Source: Bacillota bacterium (GTDB lineage: Bacteria > Bacillota_A > Clostridia > Lachnospirales > Lachnospiraceae). From it: DNA of 24,454 bases. Below the pieces are notes generated by a model. That model had not been told where the DNA came from. It saw only the letters and a list, made by a program, of their open reading frames with translations, and did not search any database. Both the position numbers and the translations under genes were made by a program. The stretch lies in NCBI GenBank assembly GCA_023443925.1, contig JAEZSL010000092.1, forward strand, positions 1 through 24,454. Reading direction: 5' to 3'. This document shows positions 8,199-17,473 of the stretch, one piece after another; positions within the stretch are counted from its first letter, which is position 1, and the number at the start of each line of letters is the position of its first letter.

Positions 8199-8307
8199 TC
8201 TCGGTCACCGATCCCTAAATTATTCTATATGTTTATATGTTATTATAGAAATTAAACTTCAAGAACCGGCTCTATGGAATTATTGTTTTCAATGTTATAA
8301 TCTATTA

Positions 8308-8351
8308 TAAAAAAAGGAAAGCCGGTTTCTGGCGGTCAGCCATAGCCGGCT
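8308..8351 (-). terminator. terminator of the Ca2+-ATPase gene
   Basis: AGCCGG (8320-8325) and CCGGCT (8346-8351) form the outer stem and TGGC/GCCA the inner stem. On the minus strand the hairpin is followed by TTTCCTTTTTTT. It sits about 40 bp beyond the ATPase stop. Confidence 0.7.
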
Positions 8352-8388
8352 CTTTTGTTTCATGAGATGGTCTAATTATCAGGGACAG

Positions 8389-11058
8389 TTATTCTTCCTT
8401 ATTTTTTTCTGCCGTTCTGGTAAAGATTTTTATTATTTCATTTACAACAAAGGGCACCAATGCAAACAGGAATACAATGCCCCAGTCCTTTAAGCTTATG
8501 TTATGGACTTTAAAGGCACTTGCCAAAAACGGTACGGAGATTACCAGCAGCTGAAGGAGCAGACCCACAATAATGGAGCCAATCAGATACTTGTTGGAAA
8601 ATACGCCAATCTGAAATAATGACTTGGAGGAATTTCGCATGGTCAGGGAATAAAACAGCTGTGAAGCAGCCAGCACGACAAAGGCCATAGTTCTGGCATA
8701 GGTTAAAACTTCTTCCGGTATATCAGCAGCCCCCAGGCTATAGCCATGCTCATAAAGGCCATAGTAAAACGCAGTCAAAGTCAAGATGCCAATCAGAATA
8801 CCGCCGATCACCGCCCTGACACCTGCGCCGGCTGCGAAAAAGCTTTCCTTGGGATTTCTGGGTTTTTTCTTCATAACATCCTTATCACCGGGATCAATTC
8901 CCAGAGCTATTGCCGGCAGGGAATCTGTAATTAAGTTAATCCAGAGAATCTGGGTGGGCATTAAGGGGATGGGCCAGAAAAACAGGATGGAAGCCAGGAT
9001 GGTAATGACTTCGCCCAAATTACAGGATAACAGGAAGATAACGGATTTCTTAATATTGTTGTAGATATTACGTCCTTCTTCGATAGCATTTACAATGGTT
9101 GAAAAATTGTCATCCGTCAGAATCATGTCGCTGGCGCCTTTTGCAACATCCGTACCGGTGATACCCATGGCAACGCCAATATCTGCATATTTTAAGGAAG
9201 GTGCGTCGTTTACACCGTCACCAGTCATAGAAACAATATTGCCCTGAGATTTAAAAGCCCGGACGATTTTAACCTTATGCTCGGGGGACACTCTTGCAAA
9301 TACACGGTAATCCTTTATTTTTGTAGAAAATTCATCATCGGAAAGATCTTCAATCTCCGCGCCGGTAATGCTTTGCTTAATGGAGGTTGCAATTCCAAGT
9401 TCTCTGGCAATGGCCACAGCAGTATTTTTATGATCGCCGGTAATCATGACCGGTGTAATTCCGGCGGCTTTTGCCTCTTTTATCGAATCCTTTACTTCCA
9501 GCCTCGGCGGATCAATCATACCCACAAGACCGATAACGGTTAAATCTTTTTCCATATCTTCCGGATCAAGGATACGATCCGTATCTTTATAAGCAACACC
9601 AAGAACTCTTAAGGCAGAATCAGACATTTCTTCCGTAATCCGCAGATAGTCTGCCTTTAATGCCTCCGATAAGGGGACGATCTGGCCGTTAATCAGGGCG
9701 GTGGAGGATATACTCAATAAATTATCTATGGCACCTTTCGTATGAACCCGGTAGCCGTTACCTTCTTCATTCAGAGTAGACATGAGTTTCCGGTCGGAAT
9801 CAAAGGGGTTTTCCGCAACCCTTTTGTATCCTGCATTTAAATCTGCTTTTGTAAGCTGAAAACGGTTACCTAACATAATAAGCGCTACTTCAGTAGGGTC
9901 GCCGGTACCCTGACCGTTTTCATAAGTAGCATCGGAACACAACACCAGGGATTTAATTAATTCCGATTCATCTTTCCCGGCCTGCATCGGTCTGGTATCA
10001 TCCACCGGAAGGTCCTTTAAATTGTGGAGGGTATATTGCTTTACAACGGTCATTTTATTCTGGGTCAGGGTTCCTGTTTTATCCGAACAGATAATATTAA
10101 CGGAACCTAAGGTTTCCACTGCCGGCAGTTTTTTAACAATGGCATTAATTTTAGACATTCTGGTTACGCCAAGAGCCAGCACAATGGCAACAATGGCGGC
10201 AAGTCCTTCGGGTATAGCTGCAACTGCGAGACTGATGGCGGTTAAAAACATTTCGAATAAATCTCTTTTTTGGATGATTGCAACAAGGAAGATTACCACA
10301 CAGATACCGATGGCGATAAAACCAAGTATTCTTCCAAGCTCATCCAGCCTTTTCTGCAAAGGTGTCATCTCGTTATCGTCTTCTTCCAGAATCTTTGCAA
10401 TTTTACCGATTTCCGTATCCATAGCGGTGGCAACCACCACGCCTTCACCCCGCCCATAGGTAGCCAGTGTGGACATAAAAGCCATATTAACTTTATCACC
10501 AATGGGTGTTTTCGGGTCTTCCAGCTGTTTGTCCGCATCTTTGGCAGAGGGCACGGATTCGCCGGTAAGAGCGGATTCTTCAATCTGGAGATTGGCACTT
10601 TCCACCAGCCTTAAATCAGCCGGGATATAGCGGCCTGCATCCAGTATAACAATGTCTCCCGGTACTACTTCTTCCGAATTGATTTCTAATACTTCACCGT
10701 CACGGCGGACTAAAGATCTGGGAGTTGTCATCTGCTGGAGAGCTTCCACGGCTTTTTCCGCCTTGGCTTCCTGAACGACACCAATAACAGCGTTGAGTAT
10801 TACGACTAACAGTATGATGACAGCATCAACATATTCACCGATAAACAGAGTAATAACGGCGGCGCCTAAAAGTACGTATATCAGCATATCCTTAAGCTGT
10901 GCCAGAAAAAGTGAGAGCAGGCTCTTTTGGGGTTTACCCTCCAGCTTATTCAGACCGTACTTATTAAGTCTTGCAGCTGCCTCGTCCCTTGTAAGGCCGG
11001 TCATGGGGTTTACATTTAACTCTTTGAAAACTTCGTTGGTGGACTTTGAAAACCACAT
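8389..11058 (-). CDS. P2A-type Ca2+-transporting ATPase
   Basis: This 889-residue pump exports Ca2+ using ATP. It has the N-terminal cation-ATPase domain, actuator motif TGES (165-168), M4 PEGL (283-286), phosphorylation motif DKTGTLT (Asp326), GDGVNDAPSLK in the P domain and about ten membrane helices. Compared from memory with SERCA, the M4 Glu, M5 Asn and Glu (SCNLGEV) and M6 Asn, Thr, Asp (WINLITD) are kept, which supports Ca2+. The M8 Glu appears to be Gln (AASQLFY), suggesting one complete site, as in bacterial and plasma-membrane types. I place the start at ATG 11058 because AAAGAGGTG lies 6 nt upstream; the ATG at 11076 lies before that site. A 130-nt structured leader precedes it. 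Confidence 0.9.
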   Translation of the reverse strand: MWFSKSTNEVFKELNVNPMTGLTRDEAAARLNKYGLNKLEGKPQKSLLSLFLAQLKDMLIYVLLGAAVITLFIGEYVDAVIILLVVILNAVIGVVQEAKAEKAVEALQQMTTPRSLVRRDGEVLEINSEEVVPGDIVILDAGRYIPADLRLVESANLQIEESALTGESVPSAKDADKQLEDPKTPIGDKVNMAFMSTLATYGRGEGVVVATAMDTEIGKIAKILEEDDNEMTPLQKRLDELGRILGFIAIGICVVIFLVAIIQKRDLFEMFLTAISLAVAAIPEGLAAIVAIVLALGVTRMSKINAIVKKLPAVETLGSVNIICSDKTGTLTQNKMTVVKQYTLHNLKDLPVDDTRPMQAGKDESELIKSLVLCSDATYENGQGTGDPTEVALIMLGNRFQLTKADLNAGYKRVAENPFDSDRKLMSTLNEEGNGYRVHTKGAIDNLLSISSTALINGQIVPLSEALKADYLRITEEMSDSALRVLGVAYKDTDRILDPEDMEKDLTVIGLVGMIDPPRLEVKDSIKEAKAAGITPVMITGDHKNTAVAIARELGIATSIKQSITGAEIEDLSDDEFSTKIKDYRVFARVSPEHKVKIVRAFKSQGNIVSMTGDGVNDAPSLKYADIGVAMGITGTDVAKGASDMILTDDNFSTIVNAIEEGRNIYNNIKKSVIFLLSCNLGEVITILASILFFWPIPLMPTQILWINLITDSLPAIALGIDPGDKDVMKKKPRNPKESFFAAGAGVRAVIGGILIGILTLTAFYYGLYEHGYSLGAADIPEEVLTYARTMAFVVLAASQLFYSLTMRNSSKSLFQIGVFSNKYLIGSIIVGLLLQLLVISVPFLASAFKVHNISLKDWGIVFLFALVPFVVNEIIKIFTRTAEKNKEE

Positions 11059-11200
11059 ATAAAACACCTCTTTCATTATTTAATTAAATAGGTAAATACA
11101 AAATGATATAGTTTTTCGTATATATCATATATTTAATACTTGCTTAGCTTTTACTGTCCTCCGGGCAGGCATCAGGTCTGAGATTGCATTAATCTCATGA
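11059..11200 (-). other. structured 5' leader of the Ca2+-ATPase mRNA
   Basis: Between the predicted promoter and the start codon the minus strand can form TGAGATT-AATGC-AATCTCA, then a GC-rich segment containing GCCTGCCCGGAGGACAG, then ATGATATA/TATATCAT with a 10-nt loop (11103-11128). I looked for yybP-ykoY, M-box and NiCo riboswitch signatures and could not match them convincingly. A cation-responsive element is possible but unproven. Confidence 0.35.
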
Positions 11201-11229
11201 TATATAGATAAAATAAAGGTATATCACAA
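11201..11229 (-). promoter_or_regulatory. promoter of the Ca2+-ATPase gene
   Basis: On the minus strand, TTGTGA (11229-11224) and TATATA (11206-11201) are separated by 17 bp. This gives a leader of about 135 nt. The remaining 11230-11500 is AT-rich with no gene; a weak minus-strand hairpin TCTGT-AAGGT-ACAGA plus T run lies near 11291-11310. Confidence 0.5.
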
Positions 11230-11506
11230 TTACCTATATTTAATAAAGTAAGCCGGATACATTAAGACTGACTTTATGGTTTCTATTAAAAATCTGTACC
11301 TTACAGACGATGATAAACGAAATACCATCTATCACTATTTTTTCTAATATTTGCTTCTTTATACTCTGGTAATTTATTGTACAATAATTTCTTCGACTAG
11401 TAAATTAAATTTGGATTAATTTTCCTAAAATAAGGCATTATGCTCTACTTAATAGTTTTGAAATTAATTATTATTAATAAAAATTAATCTTATCTATAAA
11501 AATCGG

Positions 11507-11574
11507 TTGACAAAATCATTTAAGTGGAATAGTATAATAACATAAAAACATATGAACAATTGATCATATGTTCA
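11507..11574 (+). promoter_or_regulatory. promoter and SmtB/CzrA-type operator of the metal-efflux operon
   Basis: TTGACA (11507-11512) with TAGTAT (11530-11535, 17-bp spacer) or the overlapping TATAAT (11533-11538, 20 bp) forms the promoter. Just downstream is a strong dyad: AACATATGA (11547-11555), 8 nt, TCATATGTT (11564-11572). It also contains TGAACA (11553-11558) and TGTTCA (11569-11574), the half-site pattern known for SmtB/CzrA-family repressors. The ArsR-family product of the next gene should bind here and leave when it binds metal. Confidence 0.8.
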
Positions 11575-11599
11575 AAGGATAATTGTGGAGGACTACTAC

Positions 11600-11965
11600 A
11601 TGGAAGTAAATACAGATATTGAACGTTGCAATTGTACTGTTATACATGAGGATGTTATTGATAAAGTCAAAGATTTGATGCCCACAGAGGAAAATTTATA
11701 TGATCTGGCAGAACTCTTTAAAGTATTCGGTGATACCACCAGAATTAAAATTCTGTGTGCTCTGTTTGAAGCGGAGATGTGCGTATGCGATATAGCTGCC
11801 CTGCTGAATATGACCCAATCGGCCATATCCCATCAGCTTAGGGCACTTAAGCAGGCCAGACTGGTAAAATTCAGAAGAGAAGGGAAAGTAGTCTTTTATT
11901 CTCTGGATGATAATCATGTGCAAAGCATATTCAGTCTCGGCTTAGTACATGTGAATGAAAAATAA
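11600..11965 (+). CDS. CadC/SmtB-type metal-sensing ArsR repressor
   Basis: A 121-residue winged-helix repressor expected to release DNA on binding Zn, Cd or Pb. The core FKVFGDTTRIKILCALF…TQSAISHQLRALKQARLVKFRREGKVVFYSL is typical ArsR. Two metal sites are visible. An alpha3N-like site has C10 and C12 at the N terminus plus CVCD (C61, C63). An alpha5 site has D104, H106, H117 and E120 in the D-x-H-x10-H-x2-E pattern. This combination is that of CadC. The start is ATG 11600, 8 nt after GGAGG (11587-11591); the earlier in-frame GTG 11585 overlaps the ribosome binding site. It is followed after 21 bp by the P1B-ATPase gene and preceded by a matching operator, so it controls its own operon. Confidence 0.9.
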   Translation: MEVNTDIERCNCTVIHEDVIDKVKDLMPTEENLYDLAELFKVFGDTTRIKILCALFEAEMCVCDIAALLNMTQSAISHQLRALKQARLVKFRREGKVVFYSLDDNHVQSIFSLGLVHVNEK

Positions 11966-11986
11966 TCTGTAAAGGTGGGGAATTGT

Positions 11987-14416
11987 ATGAAAGAGAATCG
12001 AGTGGAACTTATACTGGAAGGACTTAGCTGCAGCAACTGTGCCATGAAAATCGAAAAAAAAGTGAGTGATTTAAAAGCGGTTAAAAGCGCCAGCGTGAAT
12101 TTCGCCACAAAGATGCTGTTTATTGAACCGGAAGCAGAAAATACCGGTGAAGTTATCTTAAAAGATGTTATAAAAATCATAAAAGCGGTGGAGCCGGATG
12201 TGACGGTGATGGAAAAACCGGTTCGGCAAAGTAAAAATAAAGATCTTGGACACGAAGACGGCCAGGGTGAAAGTTGCAGCTGCCAACATGAAGAGTGCCA
12301 TGACAGGGAGAAAGACCATAAACAGGAACTAAGTCAAGGCCAGGGTCATAGCCATGGATACGAGAGCAGCCATGAGCAGGAACACAGTCATGGATACAAG
12401 AACCGTCATGAACAGGAACACAGTCATGGATACAAGAGCAGCCATGAGCAGGAACACAATCACGGACATAATAGCACCCACGAGCACAGCCATGGTAAAG
12501 ACCAATGCAGCCTGGAGGAAAAGGAAGCCGGATGTGACTGCTGCAGCGGTGAACTTCCGGAAGAAGATCACTTTATAAGGAATAAACTGCTTCAGTTTGG
12601 CAGTGCTGCGGTATTATATGGAATCGCAATGCTGTTTAAATTACCTGGCTGGGCTGAATTAACCCTGTTTTTCATCAGTTACCTGATCGCCGGCGGTGAA
12701 GTACTTTTAAAAGCCGGACGTAATATAGTCAGAGGTGATATTTTCGATGAAAATTTTCTTATGGGTATTGCCACCATCGGTGCTTTTGCTATCGGTGAGT
12801 TTCCGGAAGGTGTGGCGGTTATGCTGTTTTACCAGATCGGTGAACTGTTCCAGGGTATCGCTGTTAACCGTTCCAGAAAATCGATTACCGACCTGATGGA
12901 TATCAGACCGGATTACGCCAACTTAAAGACCGGCGGTGAGATCCGTATCGTTTCTCCCGAAGAGGTAAGAATCGGTGATATTCTTATTGTAAAACCGGGT
13001 GAAAAAGTTCCTTTAGACGGAAAAGTTATAGAAGGTTTCTCCATGGTGGATACTTCTGCTCTGACCGGTGAATCCATACCCAGGGAAGTTGGGACAGAGG
13101 ATTTGGTATTAGGTGGTTTCATTAACAAAAATGGCCTATTAACTATTGAAGTCATACGGGAATTTGAAGAATCCACCGTATCAAAGATATTGGATCTGGT
13201 ACAGAATGCCAGCAGCCGGAAAGCGCCTACGGAAAACTTTATTACCAAGTTTGCCCGCAAATATACTCCGGGAGTTACCATCGCAGCGTTATTACTGGCG
13301 GTCATCCCGCCCCTTGTTATTCCGGGTGCCACTTTTTCCGAGTGGATTTACAGGGCACTGGTCTTTCTGGTTATATCCTGTCCCTGTGCATTGGTAGTAT
13401 CCATACCCTTAGGATTTTTCGGAGGTATTGGAGGAGCTTCAAGACATGGTGTACTGGTTAAGGGCAGCAACTATCTGGAAGCCTTAAATTATGTTGATAC
13501 GGTTGTTTTTGATAAAACGGGAACCTTGACAAAAGGTGTGTTTAACGTGACCCAGATTAGTCCCGCCGGCAATCTTTCAAAAGAAGAAGTGCTAAGGTAT
13601 GCCGCTTATGCGGAGAGTTTCTCAAATCATCCCATTGCCGTGTCCATCTTAAAAGCATATAACGAAGATGTGGATAAAAATGAAATAGAAAATTATGAAG
13701 AGTTATCCGGTCTGGGAATCCGGATTACCCTGAAGGGAAAAACGGTTCTGGCAGGTAATGCAAAATTAATGGAACAACATCGTATTACCTGTGAAACTGC
13801 TTCCGCTCCCGGAACGGTGGTTTATGTTGCGGTGGATAACGAATATGCCGGCAGTATCTTAATATCCGATGAAATAAAGGAAGATTCAGCTGAGGCTTTG
13901 AAAGCACTGAAAAATATGGGAATCCAGAAGCTGGTTATGCTGACCGGTGACAGCAAAGCTACCGGTGAAAAGATAGGTGCAAAGCTTGGGATGGATGAAG
14001 TTCATGCGGAATTGCTGCCCGATGAGAAAGTCTACAATCTGGAAATACTGGATAAACAAAAATCATCCAAAGGCAAGCTGGTCTTCGTAGGTGACGGCAT
14101 TAACGATGCTCCGGTTTTAGCCCGGGCGGATATTGGAGTTGCCATGGGAGGTCTGGGTTCGGACGCGGCTATTGAAGCAGCGGATGTGGTTTTAATGACA
14201 GATGAACCCGGTAAACTGGTAACTGCGATTAAAATAGCTAAGAAAACCCACAGTATCGTATGGCAGAATATAGGCTTTGCTCTGGCTATCAAAATAGTAG
14301 TACTGATCCTTGGTGCCGGTGGTCTGGCAACCATGTGGGAAGCCGTATTTGCCGATGTGGGTGTAGCACTCATTGCCGTATTAAATGCCATGCGTGCCAT
14401 GAAAATGGATGTATAA
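11987..14416 (+). CDS. P1B-2 type Zn2+/Cd2+/Pb2+-exporting ATPase with His-rich linker
   Basis: The protein has 809 residues. An N-terminal HMA domain carries C15 and C18 (GLSCSNCAMK). Residues 97-171 form a metal-rich linker with 18 His, and C183/C185/C186 follow. The pump core has TGES (360-363), CPC (C465, C467, in SCPCALV), phosphorylated Asp509 (DKTGTLT), the SNHP motif and [20 protein letters not shown]. After it, AIKIVVLIL and then DVGVALIAVLNAMR carry the Lys and Asp typical of ZntA/CadA M7 and M8, not the Cu+ motifs. ATG 11987 follows AAAGGTGGGG (11971-11980); the upstream in-frame GTG 11975 is inside that site. It is co-transcribed with the CadC-like repressor. Zn, Cd and Pb cannot be separated by sequence. 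Confidence 0.9.
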   Translation: MKENRVELILEGLSCSNCAMKIEKKVSDLKAVKSASVNFATKMLFIEPEAENTGEVILKDVIKIIKAVEPDVTVMEKPVRQSKNKDLGHEDGQGESCSCQHEECHDREKDHKQELSQGQGHSHGYESSHEQEHSHGYKNRHEQEHSHGYKSSHEQEHNHGHNSTHEHSHGKDQCSLEEKEAGCDCCSGELPEEDHFIRNKLLQFGSAAVLYGIAMLFKLPGWAELTLFFISYLIAGGEVLLKAGRNIVRGDIFDENFLMGIATIGAFAIGEFPEGVAVMLFYQIGELFQGIAVNRSRKSITDLMDIRPDYANLKTGGEIRIVSPEEVRIGDILIVKPGEKVPLDGKVIEGFSMVDTSALTGESIPREVGTEDLVLGGFINKNGLLTIEVIREFEESTVSKILDLVQNASSRKAPTENFITKFARKYTPGVTIAALLLAVIPPLVIPGATFSEWIYRALVFLVISCPCALVVSIPLGFFGGIGGASRHGVLVKGSNYLEALNYVDTVVFDKTGTLTKGVFNVTQISPAGNLSKEEVLRYAAYAESFSNHPIAVSILKAYNEDVDKNEIENYEELSGLGIRITLKGKTVLAGNAKLMEQHRITCETASAPGTVVYVAVDNEYAGSILISDEIKEDSAEALKALKNMGIQKLVMLTGDSKATGEKIGAKLGMDEVHAELLPDEKVYNLEILDKQKSSKGKLVFVGDGINDAPVLARADIGVAMGGLGSDAAIEAADVVLMTDEPGKLVTAIKIAKKTHSIVWQNIGFALAIKIVVLILGAGGLATMWEAVFADVGVALIAVLNAMRAMKMDV
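12347..12499 (+). repeat. 36-bp in-frame tandem repeat coding the His-rich linker
   Basis: Three successive 36-bp units (12347-12454) encode HSHGYxxxHEQE, followed by a diverged fourth stretch to about 12499 (HNHGHNSTHEHSHG). Units differ by only a few bases, so copy number could vary without breaking the frame. The encoded region is residues 121-171 of the ATPase and is a likely metal-buffering or delivery segment. Confidence 0.85.
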
Positions 14417-14440
14417 AAGTAAATAGACCGGCAATTAATA

Positions 14441-14480
14441 CAAAACCTGTTCCACTGCAAAGCCAGAGGAACAGGTTTTG
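14441..14480 (+). terminator. terminator of the cadC-cadA-like operon
   Basis: CAAAACCTGTTCC (14441-14453) and GGAACAGGTTTTG (14468-14480) form a perfect 13-bp stem around a 14-nt loop, 24 bp after the ATPase stop. Confidence 0.75.
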
Positions 14481-14615
14481 TGAATCCATTCTATGTTGTT
14501 TGCAGACAGCAATTTTACCTGATTTAGAATCATGATAATTTCTATTAAATATTGTGTGTACAGGATAACTTACGGTTGTAATAAGGCAGGAAGGCAGAAT
14601 TAAACGGTTATTGAT

Positions 14616-14647
14616 AAAAGATTATCTTTTAGGGGTAATCTTTTTTT
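14616..14647 (+). terminator. second intrinsic-terminator-like hairpin
   Basis: AAAAGATTA (14616-14624) pairs with TAATCTTTT (14636-14644) around an 11-nt loop and is followed by more T residues. It may back up the stronger hairpin upstream or end a short transcript; no gene lies between the two. Confidence 0.5.
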
Positions 14648-14710
14648 GTTTCTATCCATAAAAACTCCATAAAGCTTTGTTACAATTTTAATGATCAAAT
14701 AAGTATTCCG

Positions 14711-14939
14711 ATAGCATAGGGGGACATAAGGACTTTTACCCTGCTATAAAAGGAATCAATATAATGCTGCTGCCGGCAGAGAAAAGATAGCAGAAAATGG
14801 ATATAATAAAGATAAACTACGGCAGTATTACGATATAGAACAGTACGGCGGCTGAAAGAAAATAGATACAAAGAAAGGATGCCACATTTTGATTCTTTCA
14901 GCGATTACCAGTGGCAGTACCGCAGAATGACCTGCGGTA
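14711..14939 (+). promoter_or_regulatory. structured region upstream of copA
   Basis: No consensus promoter is obvious in the 300 bp before copA; TTGTTA (14677-14682) with TAAGTA 17 bp on is weak. Three structures stand out: an imperfect dyad ATAGCA-ta-GGG (14711-14721) / CCCTGCTAT (14739-14747); a 10-bp stem GCTGAAAGAA (14851-14860) / TTCTTTCAGC (14893-14902); and an 8-bp hairpin TACCGCAG (14918-14925) / CTGCGGTA (14932-14939) ending 1 nt before the ribosome binding site. CTGCCGGCAG (14770-14779) is a further palindrome. Copper-repressor binding at the first dyad and translational control by the last hairpin are possible. Confidence 0.4.
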
Positions 14940-14951
14940 TAAGGTGGAAAA

Positions 14952-17423
14952 ATGAAGACAGAGCAACTTAAAATTACAGGTATGACCTGTGCAGCCTGTG
15001 CCAAAGCAGTGGAAAAGGCAGTTGTTAAATTAGAAGGTATCTCAAAAGCAAGCGTGAATTTTGCTACGGAAAAACTGCATTTGGAATATGATGATGCAAA
15101 GCTGAGTACGGAGTTGATTAAAACCGCGGTTGAAAAAGCCGGCTATCATGCCCTGGAGGAAACCAGAGCCAAAGAAATTACGATGGCTGTTTCCGGTATG
15201 ACCTGTGCTGCTTGTGCAAGAAACATTGAAAAAGCAGTAGGTAAACTGGAAGGTGTGGAAAGTGGTACGGTTAACTTTGCAACAGAGAAAGCAACGATTC
15301 AATATGATCCGGCCAGAATCCGCTTATCCGAGATTAAGGATGCCATTGCAAAAGCCGGCTATAAGGCACTGGATGCCCAGGTGGGAAGTAAAACCGATGA
15401 AGACCGGGTAAGAAAACAGAAGGAAATAAGGACGCTCTGGACTAAATTTATTGTTTCCGGTGTGTTTTCCATACCTCTTTTATACATCGCCATGGTTCCT
15501 ATGATAAGCTTTGTAAATCTGCCGTTTCCGGGAGGCCTGGACCCTATGCAGTACCCCCTGGTGTATGCCCTTGTGGAATTAATCCTGGTGATTCCGGTAC
15601 TGATTGCCGGTAATAAATTTTACTCCGTGGGCTTCCGAGCCATAATCCGCAGAAGCCCAAATATGGATTCTCTCATTGCCATGGGTACTTCGGCTGCGGT
15701 GTTATACAGTATTTACTCTACATTCCGGATTGCAGAAGGAGAGTTTGGTCATGTGGAAGACCTGTACTTTGAAACGGCGGGAGTTATAATCACCTTGATC
15801 CTTTTAGGTAAGTCACTGGAAGCAGTTTCAAAAGGCAAGACCTCCGAAGCAATCAAGAAACTTATGGGACTTGCGCCAAAGACCGCCATTGTGATCCAGG
15901 ACGGAAAAGAAATCCTGATGCCCATTGAAGAAGTTGAAGTGGGCGATATCTTATTGGTAAAACCCGGAGAAAAGATACCGGTTGACGGTGAAGTGTTAGA
16001 GGGCAGCTCTTCCGTAGATGAATCCATGCTGACAGGAGAAAGTATCCCCGTTGAAAAGAAAGCCGGAGATAAGGTCATCGGTGCCAGTATTAATAAAAAC
16101 GGATTGCTCAAATTCAAGGCAACCAAAGTTGGCAGCGATACGGCTCTGGCTCAGATCGTTAAACTGGTGGAAGATGCGCAGGGCTCCAAAGCGCCTATTG
16201 CCCAGATGGCGGATATCGTATCCGGATATTTTGTACCCATTGTATTTGCCATCGCCATAATTTCTGCTCTTGCCTGGTACATCAGCGGCCAGGGTGAAGT
16301 ATTCGCCTTAACCATTTTCATATCCGTACTTGTAATTGCCTGCCCCTGTGCTCTTGGACTGGCAACGCCTACGGCGATTATGGTGGGCACCGGTAAGGGT
16401 GCTGAAAACGGTGTGCTGATTAAAGGCGGCGAAGCCCTGGAAAGCACCCATAAGATAAAGACCATTGTATTTGATAAAACAGGCACCATTACTGAGGGAA
16501 GGCCGGAAGTCACGGATGTCCTGGCAACGGAACTCATTGACCGGGAGAAACTTTTACAGATTGCCGCTTCCGCAGAAAAAGGCTCGGAGCATCCTCTGGG
16601 TGAAGCCATTGTAAGGGGTGCGGAGAAAGAGAATTTAAGTATCATTCAAATCGACCGCTTTAACAATATCCCCGGGCACGGTATAGAAGTGGAGCTGGAC
16701 GGAAAAACTGTTTATCTGGGTAACCGCAAATTAATGCTGAGTAAGGAAGTAGATTTAACAAGCCTGGAGTCCGAATCCGACCGTCTGGCCTCGGAAGGCA
16801 AAACCCCTATGTATATTTCCTTTGGCAGTCAGCTGGCCGGTATCATAGCCGTTGCGGATATCGTAAAGGAGAGCAGTGCGGCAGCCATTAAACAACTGCA
16901 CCAGATGGGCATTGAAGTTGCCATGATTACCGGTGATAACAGAAGAACCGCGGAAGCCATTGCAAAAGAAGTAGGTATTGACCGGGTTTTAGCGGAGGTA
17001 TTACCGGAAGATAAAGCCAATGAAGTGAAAAAACTTCAGGCGGAAGGAAAAAAGGTTGCCATGGTAGGCGACGGTATCAATGATGCCCCGGCGCTTGCCC
17101 AGGCCGATATCGGTATTGCCATCGGTTCCGGTACGGATGTAGCCATGGAATCGGCGGATATCGTATTAATGAGAAGTGACTTAATGGACGTTCCCACTGC
17201 AATTCAGTTAAGTAAAAGTACTATCCGCAATATCAGACAGAATCTTTTCTGGGCCTTTGCCTATAACATTGCCGGAATTCCCGTAGCAGCCGGAATCCTA
17301 TATGCACTTGGGGGTCCCAGATTAAACCCCATACTTGCTGCGGCAGCCATGTCCTTAAGTTCCGTTTCCGTATTAACCAATGCCCTTCGCTTGAAGAGAT
17401 TTAAGCCATATAAATCCGTATAA
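14952..17423 (+). CDS. copA: CopA, Cu+-exporting P1B-1 ATPase
   Basis: An 823-residue copper pump that moves Cu+ out of the cytoplasm. Two N-terminal HMA domains each carry GMTCAAC (C13/C16 and C85/C88). The core has TGES (361-364), the CPC transport motif (C464, C466, in [15 protein letters not shown]), phosphorylated Asp508 (DKTGTIT), SEHPLGEAI and [26 protein letters not shown]. The last two helices carry the Cu+-specific YN (FAYNIAGIP) and MSLSS ([18 protein letters not shown]) signatures. The start is ATG 14952 after AAGGTGG (14941-14947). No CopZ or CsoR gene is in the window. It follows the Zn/Cd operon but is separated from it by two terminators, so it is a separate unit. Confidence 0.95.
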   Translation: MKTEQLKITGMTCAACAKAVEKAVVKLEGISKASVNFATEKLHLEYDDAKLSTELIKTAVEKAGYHALEETRAKEITMAVSGMTCAACARNIEKAVGKLEGVESGTVNFATEKATIQYDPARIRLSEIKDAIAKAGYKALDAQVGSKTDEDRVRKQKEIRTLWTKFIVSGVFSIPLLYIAMVPMISFVNLPFPGGLDPMQYPLVYALVELILVIPVLIAGNKFYSVGFRAIIRRSPNMDSLIAMGTSAAVLYSIYSTFRIAEGEFGHVEDLYFETAGVIITLILLGKSLEAVSKGKTSEAIKKLMGLAPKTAIVIQDGKEILMPIEEVEVGDILLVKPGEKIPVDGEVLEGSSSVDESMLTGESIPVEKKAGDKVIGASINKNGLLKFKATKVGSDTALAQIVKLVEDAQGSKAPIAQMADIVSGYFVPIVFAIAIISALAWYISGQGEVFALTIFISVLVIACPCALGLATPTAIMVGTGKGAENGVLIKGGEALESTHKIKTIVFDKTGTITEGRPEVTDVLATELIDREKLLQIAASAEKGSEHPLGEAIVRGAEKENLSIIQIDRFNNIPGHGIEVELDGKTVYLGNRKLMLSKEVDLTSLESESDRLASEGKTPMYISFGSQLAGIIAVADIVKESSAAAIKQLHQMGIEVAMITGDNRRTAEAIAKEVGIDRVLAEVLPEDKANEVKKLQAEGKKVAMVGDGINDAPALAQADIGIAIGSGTDVAMESADIVLMRSDLMDVPTAIQLSKSTIRNIRQNLFWAFAYNIAGIPVAAGILYALGGPRLNPILAAAAMSLSSVSVLTNALRLKRFKPYKSV

Positions 17424-17473
17424 AGGGATTATACTATTCCTAGGTTATAAATCGCAGATAGGGATTACAAGGG

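Noticed and set aside
10022..10459. 145-residue plus-strand ORF opposite the Ca2+-ATPase gene
   Set aside because: It is a shadow of the highly conserved ATPase frame; other long antisense frames over the ATPase, copA and MutS2-like genes were dropped for the same reason.
11059..11200. yybP-ykoY, M-box or NiCo riboswitch
   Set aside because: The GCCTGCCCGGAGGACAG block is reminiscent, but the conserved core segments and helix order of these classes are not present as far as I can tell by eye.
14765..14791. 8-codon ORF MLLPAEKR in the copA leader with AAAGGAA upstream
   Set aside because: Too short to support alone, and the sequence contains a palindrome that explains its composition; no terminator follows to make an attenuator.
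14879..14971. 30-codon ORF overlapping the copA start (MPHFDSFSDYQWQYRRMT…)
   Set aside because: The only ribosome-binding-like sequence directly abuts the ATG, the frame overlaps copA by 20 bp, and the region is better explained as structured leader.
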